Source: Frankia sp. AiPa1 (GTDB lineage Bacteria > Actinomycetota > Actinomycetes > Frankiales > Frankiaceae). Taken from it: DNA of 64,000 nt. Where the stretch lies: NCBI RefSeq assembly GCF_023243075.1, contig NZ_JALKFZ020000140.1, positions 109,758 to 173,757 on the forward strand. The letters run 5' to 3'. Below, one piece after another: positions 35,729 through 43,890 of the stretch (position 1 is the stretch's first letter; each line of letters opens with the position of its first letter). The position numbers were made by a program, and so were the translations under genes. The notes under the pieces are model-generated. The model made no database searches. It worked only from the letters and a program-made list of their open reading frames with translations, and was not told the origin of the DNA.

Positions 35729-36778
35729 ATGAGCACGACAGACACCTTCACCACCGCCCCGGACGGCTCCGCGGCGGTGGCGGTTCTCGGCGCCGGTACG
35801 ATCGGCCTGGGCTGGGCGGCGCTGCTGCTCGGCGCCGGATACGAGGTCCGCCTGCTCGTCCGGCGGCCCGAATCGGCGCCGGAGATCCGTGCCCACGTCG
35901 AACTGCACACCCGCGCGCTGCCGGAGGGCACCGGGCCGGCCCAGGCTCTCCTGACCCGGCTCGTCATCACCGCTGAGCTGGCCACCGCCGTCACCGGCGT
36001 CGATGTGGTGATCGAGAGCATCTCCGAACGGCTTGAAGCCAAGCAGGACCTGTTCGCCGCGGTCGCCGACCTTGCCGGCTCGGACACGCTGCTGCTGTCC
36101 TCGACCTCAACCCTGCTGCCCGATGCCCTCGCAGCACGTGCCCCGGCAAGCACGTCCGGGCGGATCATCGTCGCGCACCCGTTCAACCCGCCGCACGTCA
36201 TTCCACTGGTGGAGGTGCTCGGCGCGGAGACGACGCCGGTCGAGCTGATCGAGCGGACCCAGGCGTTTCTGCGCGCGGTGGGCCGCACACCGGTGGTGCT
36301 GCGTCGGCCGATCCCGGGCTTCATCGTCAATCGGCTGCAGACCGCGCTACTGCGCGAGGCCGTTCACCTTGTCCAGCAGGGCGTCGCGAACGTCGCCGAC
36401 ATCGACCTCGCGGTCACTCACTCGATCGGGTTGCGCTGGGCGGTGGTCGGTCCTTTTCATGCTCTGCATCTCGCCGGCGGTGCCGGCGGCCTCGCCGCGT
36501 GGTTCGAGCACGTCGGCGCCGGGCTCGCCGCCGGATGGTCCCTGCTCGGCACTCCGCAGCTGGATGAGCAGACCAGCGCCGACCTCATCGGTCAGGCCGA
36601 ACAGGGCTACGGCGCACAGTCCTACGACCGCCAGGTGGCCGACCGGGACGCCCGCCAGACCGCGGTACTCGCCGCCCTCGCCGATGCGGCCGCGAAGTCC
36701 GCGCCGGCATCGCCGGCATCGCCGGCGCCGCGGGCCGGCCAGCCAGACGACGCACCCAAGGAGGAGCGGACGGCATGA
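35729..36778 (+). CDS. 3-hydroxyacyl-CoA dehydrogenase-family ketoreductase (ActVI-ORF1-like)
   Basis: The 349-residue protein has a Rossmann start VAVLGAGTIGLGWA, the catalytic-region motif AHPFNPPHVIPLVEV and the C-terminal domain motif PGFIVNRLQTALLREAVHLV. In actinorhodin and related pathways ActVI-ORF1 of this family reduces a side-chain ketone and sets the C3 centre of the pyran ring. The neighbours on both sides, flavin hydroxylase and ABM monooxygenase, fit that pathway logic. The C-terminal 40 residues are an Ala/Pro-rich extension. It starts 9 bp after the monooxygenase stop, with an AAGGAG site. Confidence 0.8.
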   Translation: MSTTDTFTTAPDGSAAVAVLGAGTIGLGWAALLLGAGYEVRLLVRRPESAPEIRAHVELHTRALPEGTGPAQALLTRLVITAELATAVTGVDVVIESISERLEAKQDLFAAVADLAGSDTLLLSSTSTLLPDALAARAPASTSGRIIVAHPFNPPHVIPLVEVLGAETTPVELIERTQAFLRAVGRTPVVLRRPIPGFIVNRLQTALLREAVHLVQQGVANVADIDLAVTHSIGLRWAVVGPFHALHLAGGAGGLAAWFEHVGAGLAAGWSLLGTPQLDEQTSADLIGQAEQGYGAQSYDRQVADRDARQTAVLAALADAAAKSAPASPASPAPRAGQPDDAPKEERTA

Positions 36779-37152
36779 CGACCACGATGACCACAACGAT
36801 GATCAATCCGATTCGGGTGGTCGGGGATCCGGTGCGGTTCCGGCAGATCATCGATCTGATCTCGGAGTACATGAGCACGCAGCCCGGCTTCGTGCAGCTG
36901 CGTTTTTACCAGTCGCACCAGAACACCGATCGCTACTACATGATCGCCGAGTGGGCCGATATGGACGCTCACCATCGGGCCGCCGAGCGGCGCTCGCCGG
37001 AAGTCCTCGGCTGGTTTGCGGAGCTCAAGGAACTGACCGAGGTGGCCCCCGACTTCTTCGCCACGCTGGCTCGCCGCGGCGCCCCGCAAGGCGCTCCGGC
37101 GCAGGCCGCGGCGGCATCGGCGGCTGTGGCTGTGCCATCGCTGGGTGGTTGA
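36775..37152 (+). CDS. Antibiotic biosynthesis monooxygenase (ABM) domain protein
   Basis: ATG 36775 overlaps the upstream stop as ATGA. The 125-residue protein has one ABM ferredoxin-like domain (FRQIIDLISEYMSTQPGFVQLRFYQSHQ, YYMIAEWADMDAHHRA) with an Ala-rich tail. Cofactor-free quinone-forming oxygenases such as ActVA-ORF6 belong here. The peptide begins MTTTMTTTM, a duplicated start region. Oxidation of a hydroxy-aromatic intermediate to a quinone is the expected role; a non-catalytic chaperone role is also known in this fold. Confidence 0.8.
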   Translation: MTTTMTTTMINPIRVVGDPVRFRQIIDLISEYMSTQPGFVQLRFYQSHQNTDRYYMIAEWADMDAHHRAAERRSPEVLGWFAELKELTEVAPDFFATLARRGAPQGAPAQAAAASAAVAVPSLGG

Positions 37153-37273
37153 ACGACCTGTCGTTCCGGAACGAGCCGGCGCCGGGCCCGCCATCGCTAC
37201 GACCGAGGGCGGACCCGGCGCGCGCGACGGGCGGAAACCCGGCGCCGCAGAGGGGTTATCCGAGGCGCCGGGC

Positions 37274-37307
37274 GTTCGCGGTCCGATGTCGTTCGCGGTC
37301 CGGTGTC
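37274..37307. repeat. 17-bp tandem duplication at the 3' end of the FAD oxidase gene
   Basis: Units at 37274-37290 and 37291-37307 match at 16 of 17 positions (GTTCGCGGTCCGATGTC and the same with GGTGTC). The stop codon of the FAD oxidase gene (37306-37308) begins inside the second unit. Confidence 0.75.
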
Positions 37308-38949
37308 AGCGGGCGGGTTCGACGGACAGCGCGTGGCGGAACCGGTTCTGCGGATCCCAGCGCTTCTTGACCCGCTGAAGTCGCGTGTAGTTTCCCTTGT
37401 AGTACAGGCTCGACCACGGCGTCGACGACGTGTTCCAGGCCGGGTCGGCGAGGTCCACGTCGGGATAGTTGATGTACGCGCCGTCGCAGTTCGCGCTCGG
37501 CACGGGCGCGCCGCCGGTGTCGGCGAAGATATCCCGGTAGAGGCCACGCACCCAGGAAAGATGAGTATCGTCCTCGGCCGGGTCGGTCCATGAGACGGAA
37601 TACTGCGCCTTGATGATCGAATCTCGCTGTGGAATCGCCCGGGCATCGGGAGCGACACTGTTGATCTGCCCGCCGTAGCTGGCCAGCAGAATGGTCGCGC
37701 TCGTCCCCGTGTAGTCGGCCTGGGTGAGGCGGCGATAGATGGCCGCCAGCTGTGCGGCGGTGTAGCTCTCCCGGAGGTAGGAGGACTTGTCCTTGGTGCG
37801 CTGGCCGATGCTCGCGCCGAAATCGGCGAAGCTCGCGTAACGGAACGCGTCCCACCAGGGCAAGGTGCGGTGAGCACCTCCGGCCGGTTGGACGCTGGTG
37901 CCCTCCCGGACAGCCGACACGAAGTCGTCCAGCAGGGTAGTGGCGTTGGGGAGCGTTCCGTCGAGCTGCACGATCATCCGCAGGTCGCCGGTGTGGATGC
38001 TGTTGAGCCACAGTGTGGCGAACAGCGACGAGGCAGGCGAGCCGGGGGCGCTGTTCTCCGCATGCCAGCGGGTGAAGTTGGCGACGATCCTGGTGTAGCT
38101 GGTCTGGTCGAGTTTCGCCCACGGCCAGCTGAGCTGGGTGAGCAGCAACGACCCGGGCGGCCGTGGCAGCAGCTTCGCCGGGTCCGTGCCAGTGGCCCGT
38201 GGGTCGCGCAGCCAATACCGGGTGACGACGCCGAAGTTCCCACCGCCACCCCCGGTGTGGGCCCACCACAGGTCACGGTTCGGGTCGGAGGACGCGGAGG
38301 TGGCGACCACCGTCCGCGGTTTTCCGGCCGCGTCGACGACGACTACTTCGACCGCGTCCAGATAGTCGACCACCAGGCCATACAGCCGTGACAGAGCCCC
38401 GTAGCCGCCGCCACAGATGTGGCCGCCGGCACCGACCTGCGGGCAAACCCCGCCGGGAACGGTCACCCCCCACTGTTTGAACAGCGTCTCGTAGACCTTT
38501 CCAAGGCTCGCTCCGGCCTCGACGGCGAAGGCGTGCCGCGTCGCGTCGTAATAGACACCCGACATCTGGGAGACGTCGAGGACCGCTTTGACCTCGGGAT
38601 CGGTGACGAAGCCCTCCAGACAGTGCCCGCCGCTGCGGACCGCGATCCGCCGGTTTTCCCGCACCGCGTCGGCGACCGCCGCCTGCACCTGGTCGACGCT
38701 GGTGACGAGCCGGAGATAGTCCGGGCGGCCGACGAATCGGTAGTTGTTACCCCGGACAAGGTCGTCATAGCGGGCGTCGGCGCGACCGATCGTCGATGCC
38801 GTGCCGACCGTCGCCCCGCCAGGCGACGTGGTCGCCGGTGCCGTCGCGCCCACCGGTGCGTCGGCGGCTGCGGCAGGCGAGGCCAGCAGGCCTCCGCCCA
38901 GCGCGACCGCCGTGCCACCGACCAGTCCTCGACGGGACAGATTCCTCAT
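37306..38949 (-). CDS. Tat-exported berberine-bridge-type FAD oxidase
   Basis: The 547-residue protein starts with a twin-arginine signal (NLSRRGLVGGTAVALGGGLL). The FAD domain has RSGGHCLEG with His109, and PGGVCPQVGAGGHICGGGYG with Cys169, the two residues that bind FAD covalently in bicovalent BBE-like oxidases such as the aclacinomycin oxidoreductase. The C-terminus NRFRHALSVEP is typical. These enzymes oxidise alcohols, sugars or rings with O2 outside the cytosol, often as the last tailoring step. It is convergent with the ABM gene and divergent from an SDR gene. Confidence 0.9.
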   Translation of the reverse strand: MRNLSRRGLVGGTAVALGGGLLASPAAAADAPVGATAPATTSPGGATVGTASTIGRADARYDDLVRGNNYRFVGRPDYLRLVTSVDQVQAAVADAVRENRRIAVRSGGHCLEGFVTDPEVKAVLDVSQMSGVYYDATRHAFAVEAGASLGKVYETLFKQWGVTVPGGVCPQVGAGGHICGGGYGALSRLYGLVVDYLDAVEVVVVDAAGKPRTVVATSASSDPNRDLWWAHTGGGGGNFGVVTRYWLRDPRATGTDPAKLLPRPPGSLLLTQLSWPWAKLDQTSYTRIVANFTRWHAENSAPGSPASSLFATLWLNSIHTGDLRMIVQLDGTLPNATTLLDDFVSAVREGTSVQPAGGAHRTLPWWDAFRYASFADFGASIGQRTKDKSSYLRESYTAAQLAAIYRRLTQADYTGTSATILLASYGGQINSVAPDARAIPQRDSIIKAQYSVSWTDPAEDDTHLSWVRGLYRDIFADTGGAPVPSANCDGAYINYPDVDLADPAWNTSSTPWSSLYYKGNYTRLQRVKKRWDPQNRFRHALSVEPAR

Positions 38950-39481
38950 CCGAGCTCCCCGCTCTTCGCCGTCGTGGCGGACCTTGCCCAGGTCACGCCG
39001 GTCCCTGTGCCACTGCGGTCACTGTCCCGGCCGGGGATTGAGACGGACTGGAGCGCGGATTGACGAAGGCCCTGGGCCGCGTCGACGTAGGGGAATGATC
39101 CGATCCGCCGCGTGCCGACGGGCTCACGCGTCGGCTGGTTCCCGGCCGGAGCTCCGCGGCTGAGACTCTCCGCTGGTCGACGGATCGGCCGGTCGGAGGA
39201 GCAACAGACCAGGGGTAGGTCGCCGGATAATTGTGACGATTTCCGAGATGCCCCTCCTTTCTTCTCCGGGTCGCCGTGCCGCACGGAACGGGGGAATGCG
39301 GTGCTGCATTCATTGACGGGCGGCGCGGCGCGGCCCGATGGAGCTGGCCTGCGACGAGTTCTTGATAGCATCGCAAAGGACGATCATCATCGCGTCCATG
39401 ATATCTGTGCGCCACGATGTTTGTGGCGGGTTGGACGCTTGGTGGACATCGATGAGATGAAAGAGGTGGCGGAGCGAGAAG
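38950..39481. other. 532-bp divergent intergenic region
   Basis: It separates the divergently transcribed FAD oxidase and SDR genes and must hold both promoters. GC drops around 39220-39270 and 39360-39430. No clear operator palindrome, RNA or gene was found. Confidence 0.5.
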
Positions 39482-40261
39482 ATGACGACTTCCACAGTCA
39501 TTCCCACAGTCATTGTCACCGGCGCGAGCCGGGGAATCGGGGCGGCCATCGCCCCCGAACTCGCCCGTCGTGGCTATCATGTGATCGTGAACTACCGGCG
39601 GGACGCCGATGCGGCGGCCGACGTCGTCGCTGGGATCGAGGCGGCCGGGGGTGGTGCGACGGCCCTGGCCGCCGACGTCACGGATCCGGACGCCGTCGGC
39701 GCACTGGTCTCGGCGGTGCGGGCCGACCATGGCAGCATCGACGCACTCGTGGTGAACGCCAACACCGCTCCGCCGCCGTTCGCCGCGTTCGCCGATCTGG
39801 CCTGGTCGGACTTCGCCGCCAAGGTCACCGGTGAGCTGGCCGGCGCGTTTCACATCACCCAGCGGGTGGTGCAGGTGATGCGGGCGCAGGGTTCGGGCCG
39901 TCTGGTGTTCGTCGGCAGCACGGCCGCGGACTATGTGGGCGGCGGCCGGCTGGCCCACGGCACGGCCAAGGCGGCGCTCGCGACCTTCGCTCGGCATGTC
40001 GCCGCGGAAACCGCCCGGGATGGCATCAGTGTTCTGACTGTTGCGCCGGGAGCCGTGCGTACAGAGGCTACTGCGGCGATTCTCGATGCGGCTCGGGAGA
40101 AGGCGCTGGCCGACAACTCCGTGCTGCACCGGGTGCTCGAACCGGCGGACGTCGCCGCGGCCGTCGGGCTCGCGCTCGATCCTGCCCTGCGCCCGGCGAC
40201 CGGCAGCGTCCTGCGCGTCGATGCCGGCTGGTCCGTCCTCGTCGGCGGCCCCGCCGCGTAG
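39482..40261 (+). CDS. SDR-family protein with catalytic Tyr replaced by His
   Basis: The 259-residue protein has a normal Rossmann start (TGASRGIG) and end (LRVDAGWSVLVGG) of FabG-type reductases. The active site is altered: Ser146 is present in VGSTAADY, Lys163 is present in GTAKAAL, but position 159, where the catalytic Tyr belongs, is His (LAHGTAK). NNAG is also changed to NANT. It may be inactive as a reductase, use His as acid, or catalyse a different step such as dehydration. A GGAG stands eight bases before the ATG. Confidence 0.85.
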   Translation: MTTSTVIPTVIVTGASRGIGAAIAPELARRGYHVIVNYRRDADAAADVVAGIEAAGGGATALAADVTDPDAVGALVSAVRADHGSIDALVVNANTAPPPFAAFADLAWSDFAAKVTGELAGAFHITQRVVQVMRAQGSGRLVFVGSTAADYVGGGRLAHGTAKAALATFARHVAAETARDGISVLTVAPGAVRTEATAAILDAAREKALADNSVLHRVLEPADVAAAVGLALDPALRPATGSVLRVDAGWSVLVGGPAA

Positions 40262-40341
40262 GTCTCGGCGGGCGGTGCCGAGTGGGCTCTCGGCGGCTGC
40301 GCCGCGTAGGGTCGGAGTCTCAATCGTGGAGGAGTTGGACG

Positions 40342-40731
40342 ATGCCGACTGTCTCGCCGGGTTTCCGTGACCTGCTCGAGGAACCGATTCCGGTCACGCT
40401 GGCCACGGTCGGCGAGGGAGGGCAACCCCAGGTGACCGCGGTCTGGGCGCTGCTCGAGGACGACGTCGTGCGCCTGTCGCTGACCACCGACCGGCAGAAG
40501 TATCGCAACCTGGCGAGGCATCCGCGGGTCACCCTGTTCGTGATCGACCCGGGTAACCCGCAGCGGACCCTGGAGATCCGGGCCACCGCCGAGATCGGCG
40601 AGGACCCGGATCTCGCCTTCCTGAAGCGCATTCTCGCCAAGTACGGCACCGACCTCGAGCATTTCCCCGCGCCGACGGAGAACCGCGTCGTCGTCACCTT
40701 GAACCCCAACCGCATCGTCGAGCTGGGGTAG
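40342..40731 (+). CDS. PPOX-class flavin/F420-binding oxidoreductase
   Basis: ATG 40342 follows a GGAGGAG site; the open frame upstream lacks support. The 129-residue split-barrel protein (PVTLATVGEGGQPQVTAVWALLEDDVVRLSL, KYRNLARHPRVTLFV, NPNRIVEL) matches small Rv1155-like proteins that use F420 or FMN. In a cluster with a two-component hydroxylase lacking a partner it might take part in flavin or quinone reduction, but that is inference. It stands 80 bp after the SDR gene on the same strand. Confidence 0.8.
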   Translation: MPTVSPGFRDLLEEPIPVTLATVGEGGQPQVTAVWALLEDDVVRLSLTTDRQKYRNLARHPRVTLFVIDPGNPQRTLEIRATAEIGEDPDLAFLKRILAKYGTDLEHFPAPTENRVVVTLNPNRIVELG

Positions 40732-40756
40732 CGGCGCTGGGCCGGCATGCGGCCGG

Positions 40757-41728
40757 TCAGCGGATGATCGGTGGCGCTGCGGTGGCGGCGAGGGACAGCT
40801 CCCACAGCCGGGCAGCGGCCAGCGGGTCGAGGGCGTAGTCACGGACTCCGCCGTCGTCGGTCGACCCGCCGGGCACCGCGATCCGGGCGACATCGCAGTC
40901 CTCGAGGTAGAGCCCGCCGCGGCCGGCCAGAAGCGGGGAGGTCGCGGCCCAGATTCCGGTCGCGGCGCCCTGGGCGGCGGTGCGGAAGCCGACGCCGACG
41001 AATGTGCCCTGCTCGTCCCACCAGCCGCGCGCGACCTGCTCGGCGTGGCTGAGGTCGCGCTGGAGCCCGGTCATGATCTTGCCTGGGTGCAGGGCGTACG
41101 CGCGGACACCATCGTCGCGCCCCAGCGTGTCGAGGTGGACGGCGAACAGGATGTTGGCGGTCTTCGACTGGCCATAGGCGGCCCACTTGTCGTAGCCGGT
41201 GCGGAAGTGCGGGTCGTGCCAACGGATGTCGGACAGCAGATGCCCGGCCGAGGAGTACACGACGACCCGTGCCCCGCCGGCCGCGGCAAGCAGCGGATAC
41301 AGCTCGCCGACGAGGGTGAAATGCCCGAGGTGATTGCCGGCGAACTGGCTCTCCCACCCGGGGCCGACTCTGCGCTGCGGGGTGGCCATGACGCCGGCGA
41401 CGGCCATCAGCAGGTCGATTCTCGACGCGAGCGCGCGGATCTGCGCGGCGGCGGCGCGCAGACTGGCCAGGTCCATCAGGTCCAGGCCGAGCACGTCGCA
41501 GTTCTTCAGGTCGCCGAGGGCATCCCGGGCCGCCAGCGGCCGGCGGGCCGGGACGAGAACATGGGCGCCGGCGGCCACCAGGCCACGCGTGGTCTCCAGG
41601 CCAAGCCCGGAATAGCCCCCGGTCACCACGGCCGTGGCACCGGACAGGTCCTGGCCGGCCAGGACGTCCTCGACCGTGCTGGCGGCGCCGAAAGGTGACC
41701 CGAGCGGCTTCTGGTCAACGACAGACAT
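40757..41728 (-). CDS. SDR-family oxidoreductase, retinol-dehydrogenase-like
   Basis: The 323-residue protein has TGGYSGLGLE as cofactor loop, VAGVM in place of NNAG, the Ser in YSSAGHLLSD and the catalytic YGQSKTAN. This is the layout of long-chain 'retinol dehydrogenase-like' SDRs abundant in actinobacteria; substrates range from lipids to polyketides. It converges with the PPOX gene over 25 bp. It is probably the end of the polyketide region, but membership of the cluster is uncertain. Confidence 0.85.
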   Translation of the reverse strand: MSVVDQKPLGSPFGAASTVEDVLAGQDLSGATAVVTGGYSGLGLETTRGLVAAGAHVLVPARRPLAARDALGDLKNCDVLGLDLMDLASLRAAAAQIRALASRIDLLMAVAGVMATPQRRVGPGWESQFAGNHLGHFTLVGELYPLLAAAGGARVVVYSSAGHLLSDIRWHDPHFRTGYDKWAAYGQSKTANILFAVHLDTLGRDDGVRAYALHPGKIMTGLQRDLSHAEQVARGWWDEQGTFVGVGFRTAAQGAATGIWAATSPLLAGRGGLYLEDCDVARIAVPGGSTDDGGVRDYALDPLAAARLWELSLAATAAPPIIR

Positions 41729-41897
41729 GCCACGGACGATAGGAGCTCGAGCGCGCTCCAGCTCAACACCGCGGGCTCGCCAGCACGTCAGGCCCGCCGG
41801 ACCGCGGCCCCTCCGCGGTGCTTTCCGCGACCGCCGACCACGTTGCCCGCGACCGGGGAGCCCTGCGCCGGGGGAAATGCGCGATGATGGGACGGTG

Positions 41898-42518
41898 ATG
41901 ACAGCAGCGGACAGCTGGGAGCAGGTGCCGACGCTGCGGGGTGAGTTCGTGCTGCTGCGTCCGACCGTCCCCGCGGATGCGCGACCGCTCGCGGCGGCGT
42001 ACGACGATGAGGGAACCCTGGAGTACTTTCCGTTCGGGGTCGAGTCCGATCCGCCGTCGGCGGCGACGGTGGAGTACGCGCTCGCCTCCGGGCGGCAGGT
42101 GCTGACCCAGGTGGACCTGCGCTCGGGCGCGGTGTGTGGGTCGACCTCCCTGCATCAGCACGACCGGCAGCGACGGCAGCTGACCATCGGCCATACCTGG
42201 CTGTCCGCGTCCGTGCGGGGCGGGCCCGTCAACGTCGAGGCGAAGCTTCTGCTCATGACGCATGCCTTCGACACGCTGCGGGCCGTGCGGGTGCAATGGA
42301 ACGTGGACGACCGCAATGCGCGGTCGCGCCGTGCGGTGCTCGGACTCGGGGCGACCGAGGAGGGCGTGCTGCGCCGGCATGCCCGCAGACGTGACGGCAC
42401 CTGGCGGGACACGGTCGTCTTCTCGGTGCTCGACACCGAATGGCCCGAGGTTCGTGAACGCCTGACGGCGCGGGTACATGCGCGGACCGGCGGGCGTCAG
42501 GAGTGGGCGTCGAGATAG
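41898..42518 (+). CDS. GNAT-family N-acetyltransferase
   Basis: The 206-residue protein is a RimJ/RimL-like acetyltransferase: EFVLLRPTVPADARPLAAAYDDE at the start, GHTWLSASVRGGPVNVEAKLLLM for the acetyl-CoA-binding helix, VQWNVDDRNARSRRAVLGLGATEEG at the end of the fold. ATG 41898 is taken as start, with GTG 41895 or ATG 41883 as alternatives since no strong ribosome site decides. The target could be a protein N-terminus or an amine metabolite. Its 3' end overlaps the broken channel gene on the other strand by 22 bp. Confidence 0.8.
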   Translation: MTAADSWEQVPTLRGEFVLLRPTVPADARPLAAAYDDEGTLEYFPFGVESDPPSAATVEYALASGRQVLTQVDLRSGAVCGSTSLHQHDRQRRQLTIGHTWLSASVRGGPVNVEAKLLLMTHAFDTLRAVRVQWNVDDRNARSRRAVLGLGATEEGVLRRHARRRDGTWRDTVVFSVLDTEWPEVRERLTARVHARTGGRQEWASR

Positions 42519-43503
42519 CGTTCGCGGAGCTCGTCGCAGGTGCGGTCGGCGTGCATCCGCAGAAGGGCGGCGTTGACCTTCTTGCGCAGGGCGCTGCCGG
42601 TGGGGAAGGCGATGCCGTACTCCTCGGATTCGAAGACCGGACCGGCGAGGGTCTCCTCGCGGTCGTGCGTCACGTCGACCCGATGCCGCAGGACGGGTGA
42701 GTCGTAGACGATGGCGTCCGAGTCACCCCCCCGGTGACACCCGTCCGGATGGACCGCACGGTGAGCTGGGTCGTGACCGACGCGGTGAACAGCGAGACGA
42801 ACACGAGGCCGGCGATGCGCCAGGCAAAAATGATGATCTTTCCGACCGGTTTCTGTGGATCGCCCAGATCGCCGGCGAGGCCGACCGCGGCGGCCCGGAA
42901 CATCCCCTCGCTCCTGCGCCGGTGCCAGCGGTGCTCGTTGCCGGCCCGGGTCACGGCTGAGGTGACGGCGCCGGCGAGGACGAGCATGACCAGAAGTACC
43001 GCCAGGTACCGGCCGGTCGCCGGCGAGACGAGATTCCGCAGCTGATGGGAGAGGTCCAGACCGGCCGGGGTGTCGACGGCGAGGATCTGCAGGCCGGCAT
43101 CGAACATCGGGAAGGAGAAATCGACCTGTGCCTTCCGGTCGGCGGTGATCGAGATTCCGGAGATCGCCACGTCGACGTCGTTGTTCCTCGCCGCGTTGAG
43201 CGGTGACTGGATATCCGTGAACCAGACGTATCTCGGCTGCCATCCGTTGCGCCGGGCGATGTCGTTCCACAGGTCGATACTGAAACCCGAGTATGCCCCG
43301 GAACTGTCCCGGTCGACGAACGGGTCAAGCGGCTTGACGCCGACCACAAGGATGCTTCCATATGCGCCGGCCGCCATCCTGCGTTTCGCCTCGGGTGCTA
43401 CTCGAGCGGGTGTTTCGGGCCTCCCGGCAGTCAGGAATGCGGTGAGCAGGAGCAGGCCGAGGATGCTGTGGCGAGTCGTGCGCGACCCGCTGTACACGGT
43501 CAT
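42497..43503 (-). pseudogene. Broken glutamate-receptor-like channel / solute-binding protein gene
   Basis: Two frames together make a prokaryotic ionotropic-receptor-like protein. Frame one (ATG 43503) gives a signal peptide and the first lobe (IDLWNDIARRNGWQPRYVW, DVAISGISITADRKAQVDFSFPMFDAGLQIL). A first helix (LAVLLVMLVLAGAVTSAV), a pore-like segment and a second helix (WRIAGLVFVSLFTASVTTQLT) follow. Frame two gives the end of the second lobe (DSDAIVYDSPVL, EEYGIAFPTGSALRKKVN). The change of frame is at a run of seven C at 42726-42732. About 45 residues expected at the start of the second lobe are absent, so a deletion rather than a simple sequencing slip is likely. Confidence 0.75.
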
Positions 43504-43554
43504 CGGATCGCGGGGGAGCGCGCCGGGTTCGGCTCCGCCGACGGCCGGCACCGG

Positions 43555-43809
43555 CTAGGTTTCGGTGACCGTCGCAGCGATCTTCCACTGCCGTCCCCGG
43601 CGCCATGGGCCGGTGCGCTTCAGGCCGATCTCGGCTAGCAGCAGGTCGGCGGCCCGTTCGAGCTCGCCAAGGTCGGCCTCGTGGTCTGGCCGGTCGAGCC
43701 GGGCGACGCCGGTGTTGCCGATGCTCTCGCCGTCATCGTGCCGATGCCGGCTGATGCGCACCTCGCCGGTGTCATAGTCGGCCTGGGCGCGCAGGTCCCT
43801 GTCCGTCAA
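43555..43809 (-). CDS. Small unknown protein (84 aa)
   Basis: The frame starts at TTG 43809 with AAGGAGA a few bases upstream and encodes a small charged protein (VRISRHRHDDGESIGNTG, GVARLDRPDHEADLGELE, WRRGRQWKIAATV). The central part vaguely recalls DUF1876-type small actinobacterial proteins, but I would not assign it. It is between the broken channel gene and the YihY gene, on the same strand as both, and could be co-transcribed with the latter. Confidence 0.55.
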   Translation of the reverse strand: MTDRDLRAQADYDTGEVRISRHRHDDGESIGNTGVARLDRPDHEADLGELERAADLLLAEIGLKRTGPWRRGRQWKIAATVTET

Positions 43810-43890
43810 CGGGTCTCCTTCGGTTGCCGGCGTCGCATTATCCGCGGATTCGGCGGGGCGGGGAGACCCTGGCTGTCCGTCATCGGAACA

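Noticed and set aside
37162..37173. CGTTCCGGAACG palindrome after the ABM gene
   Set aside because: Only 12 bp with no loop; too short to call a terminator or operator on its own.
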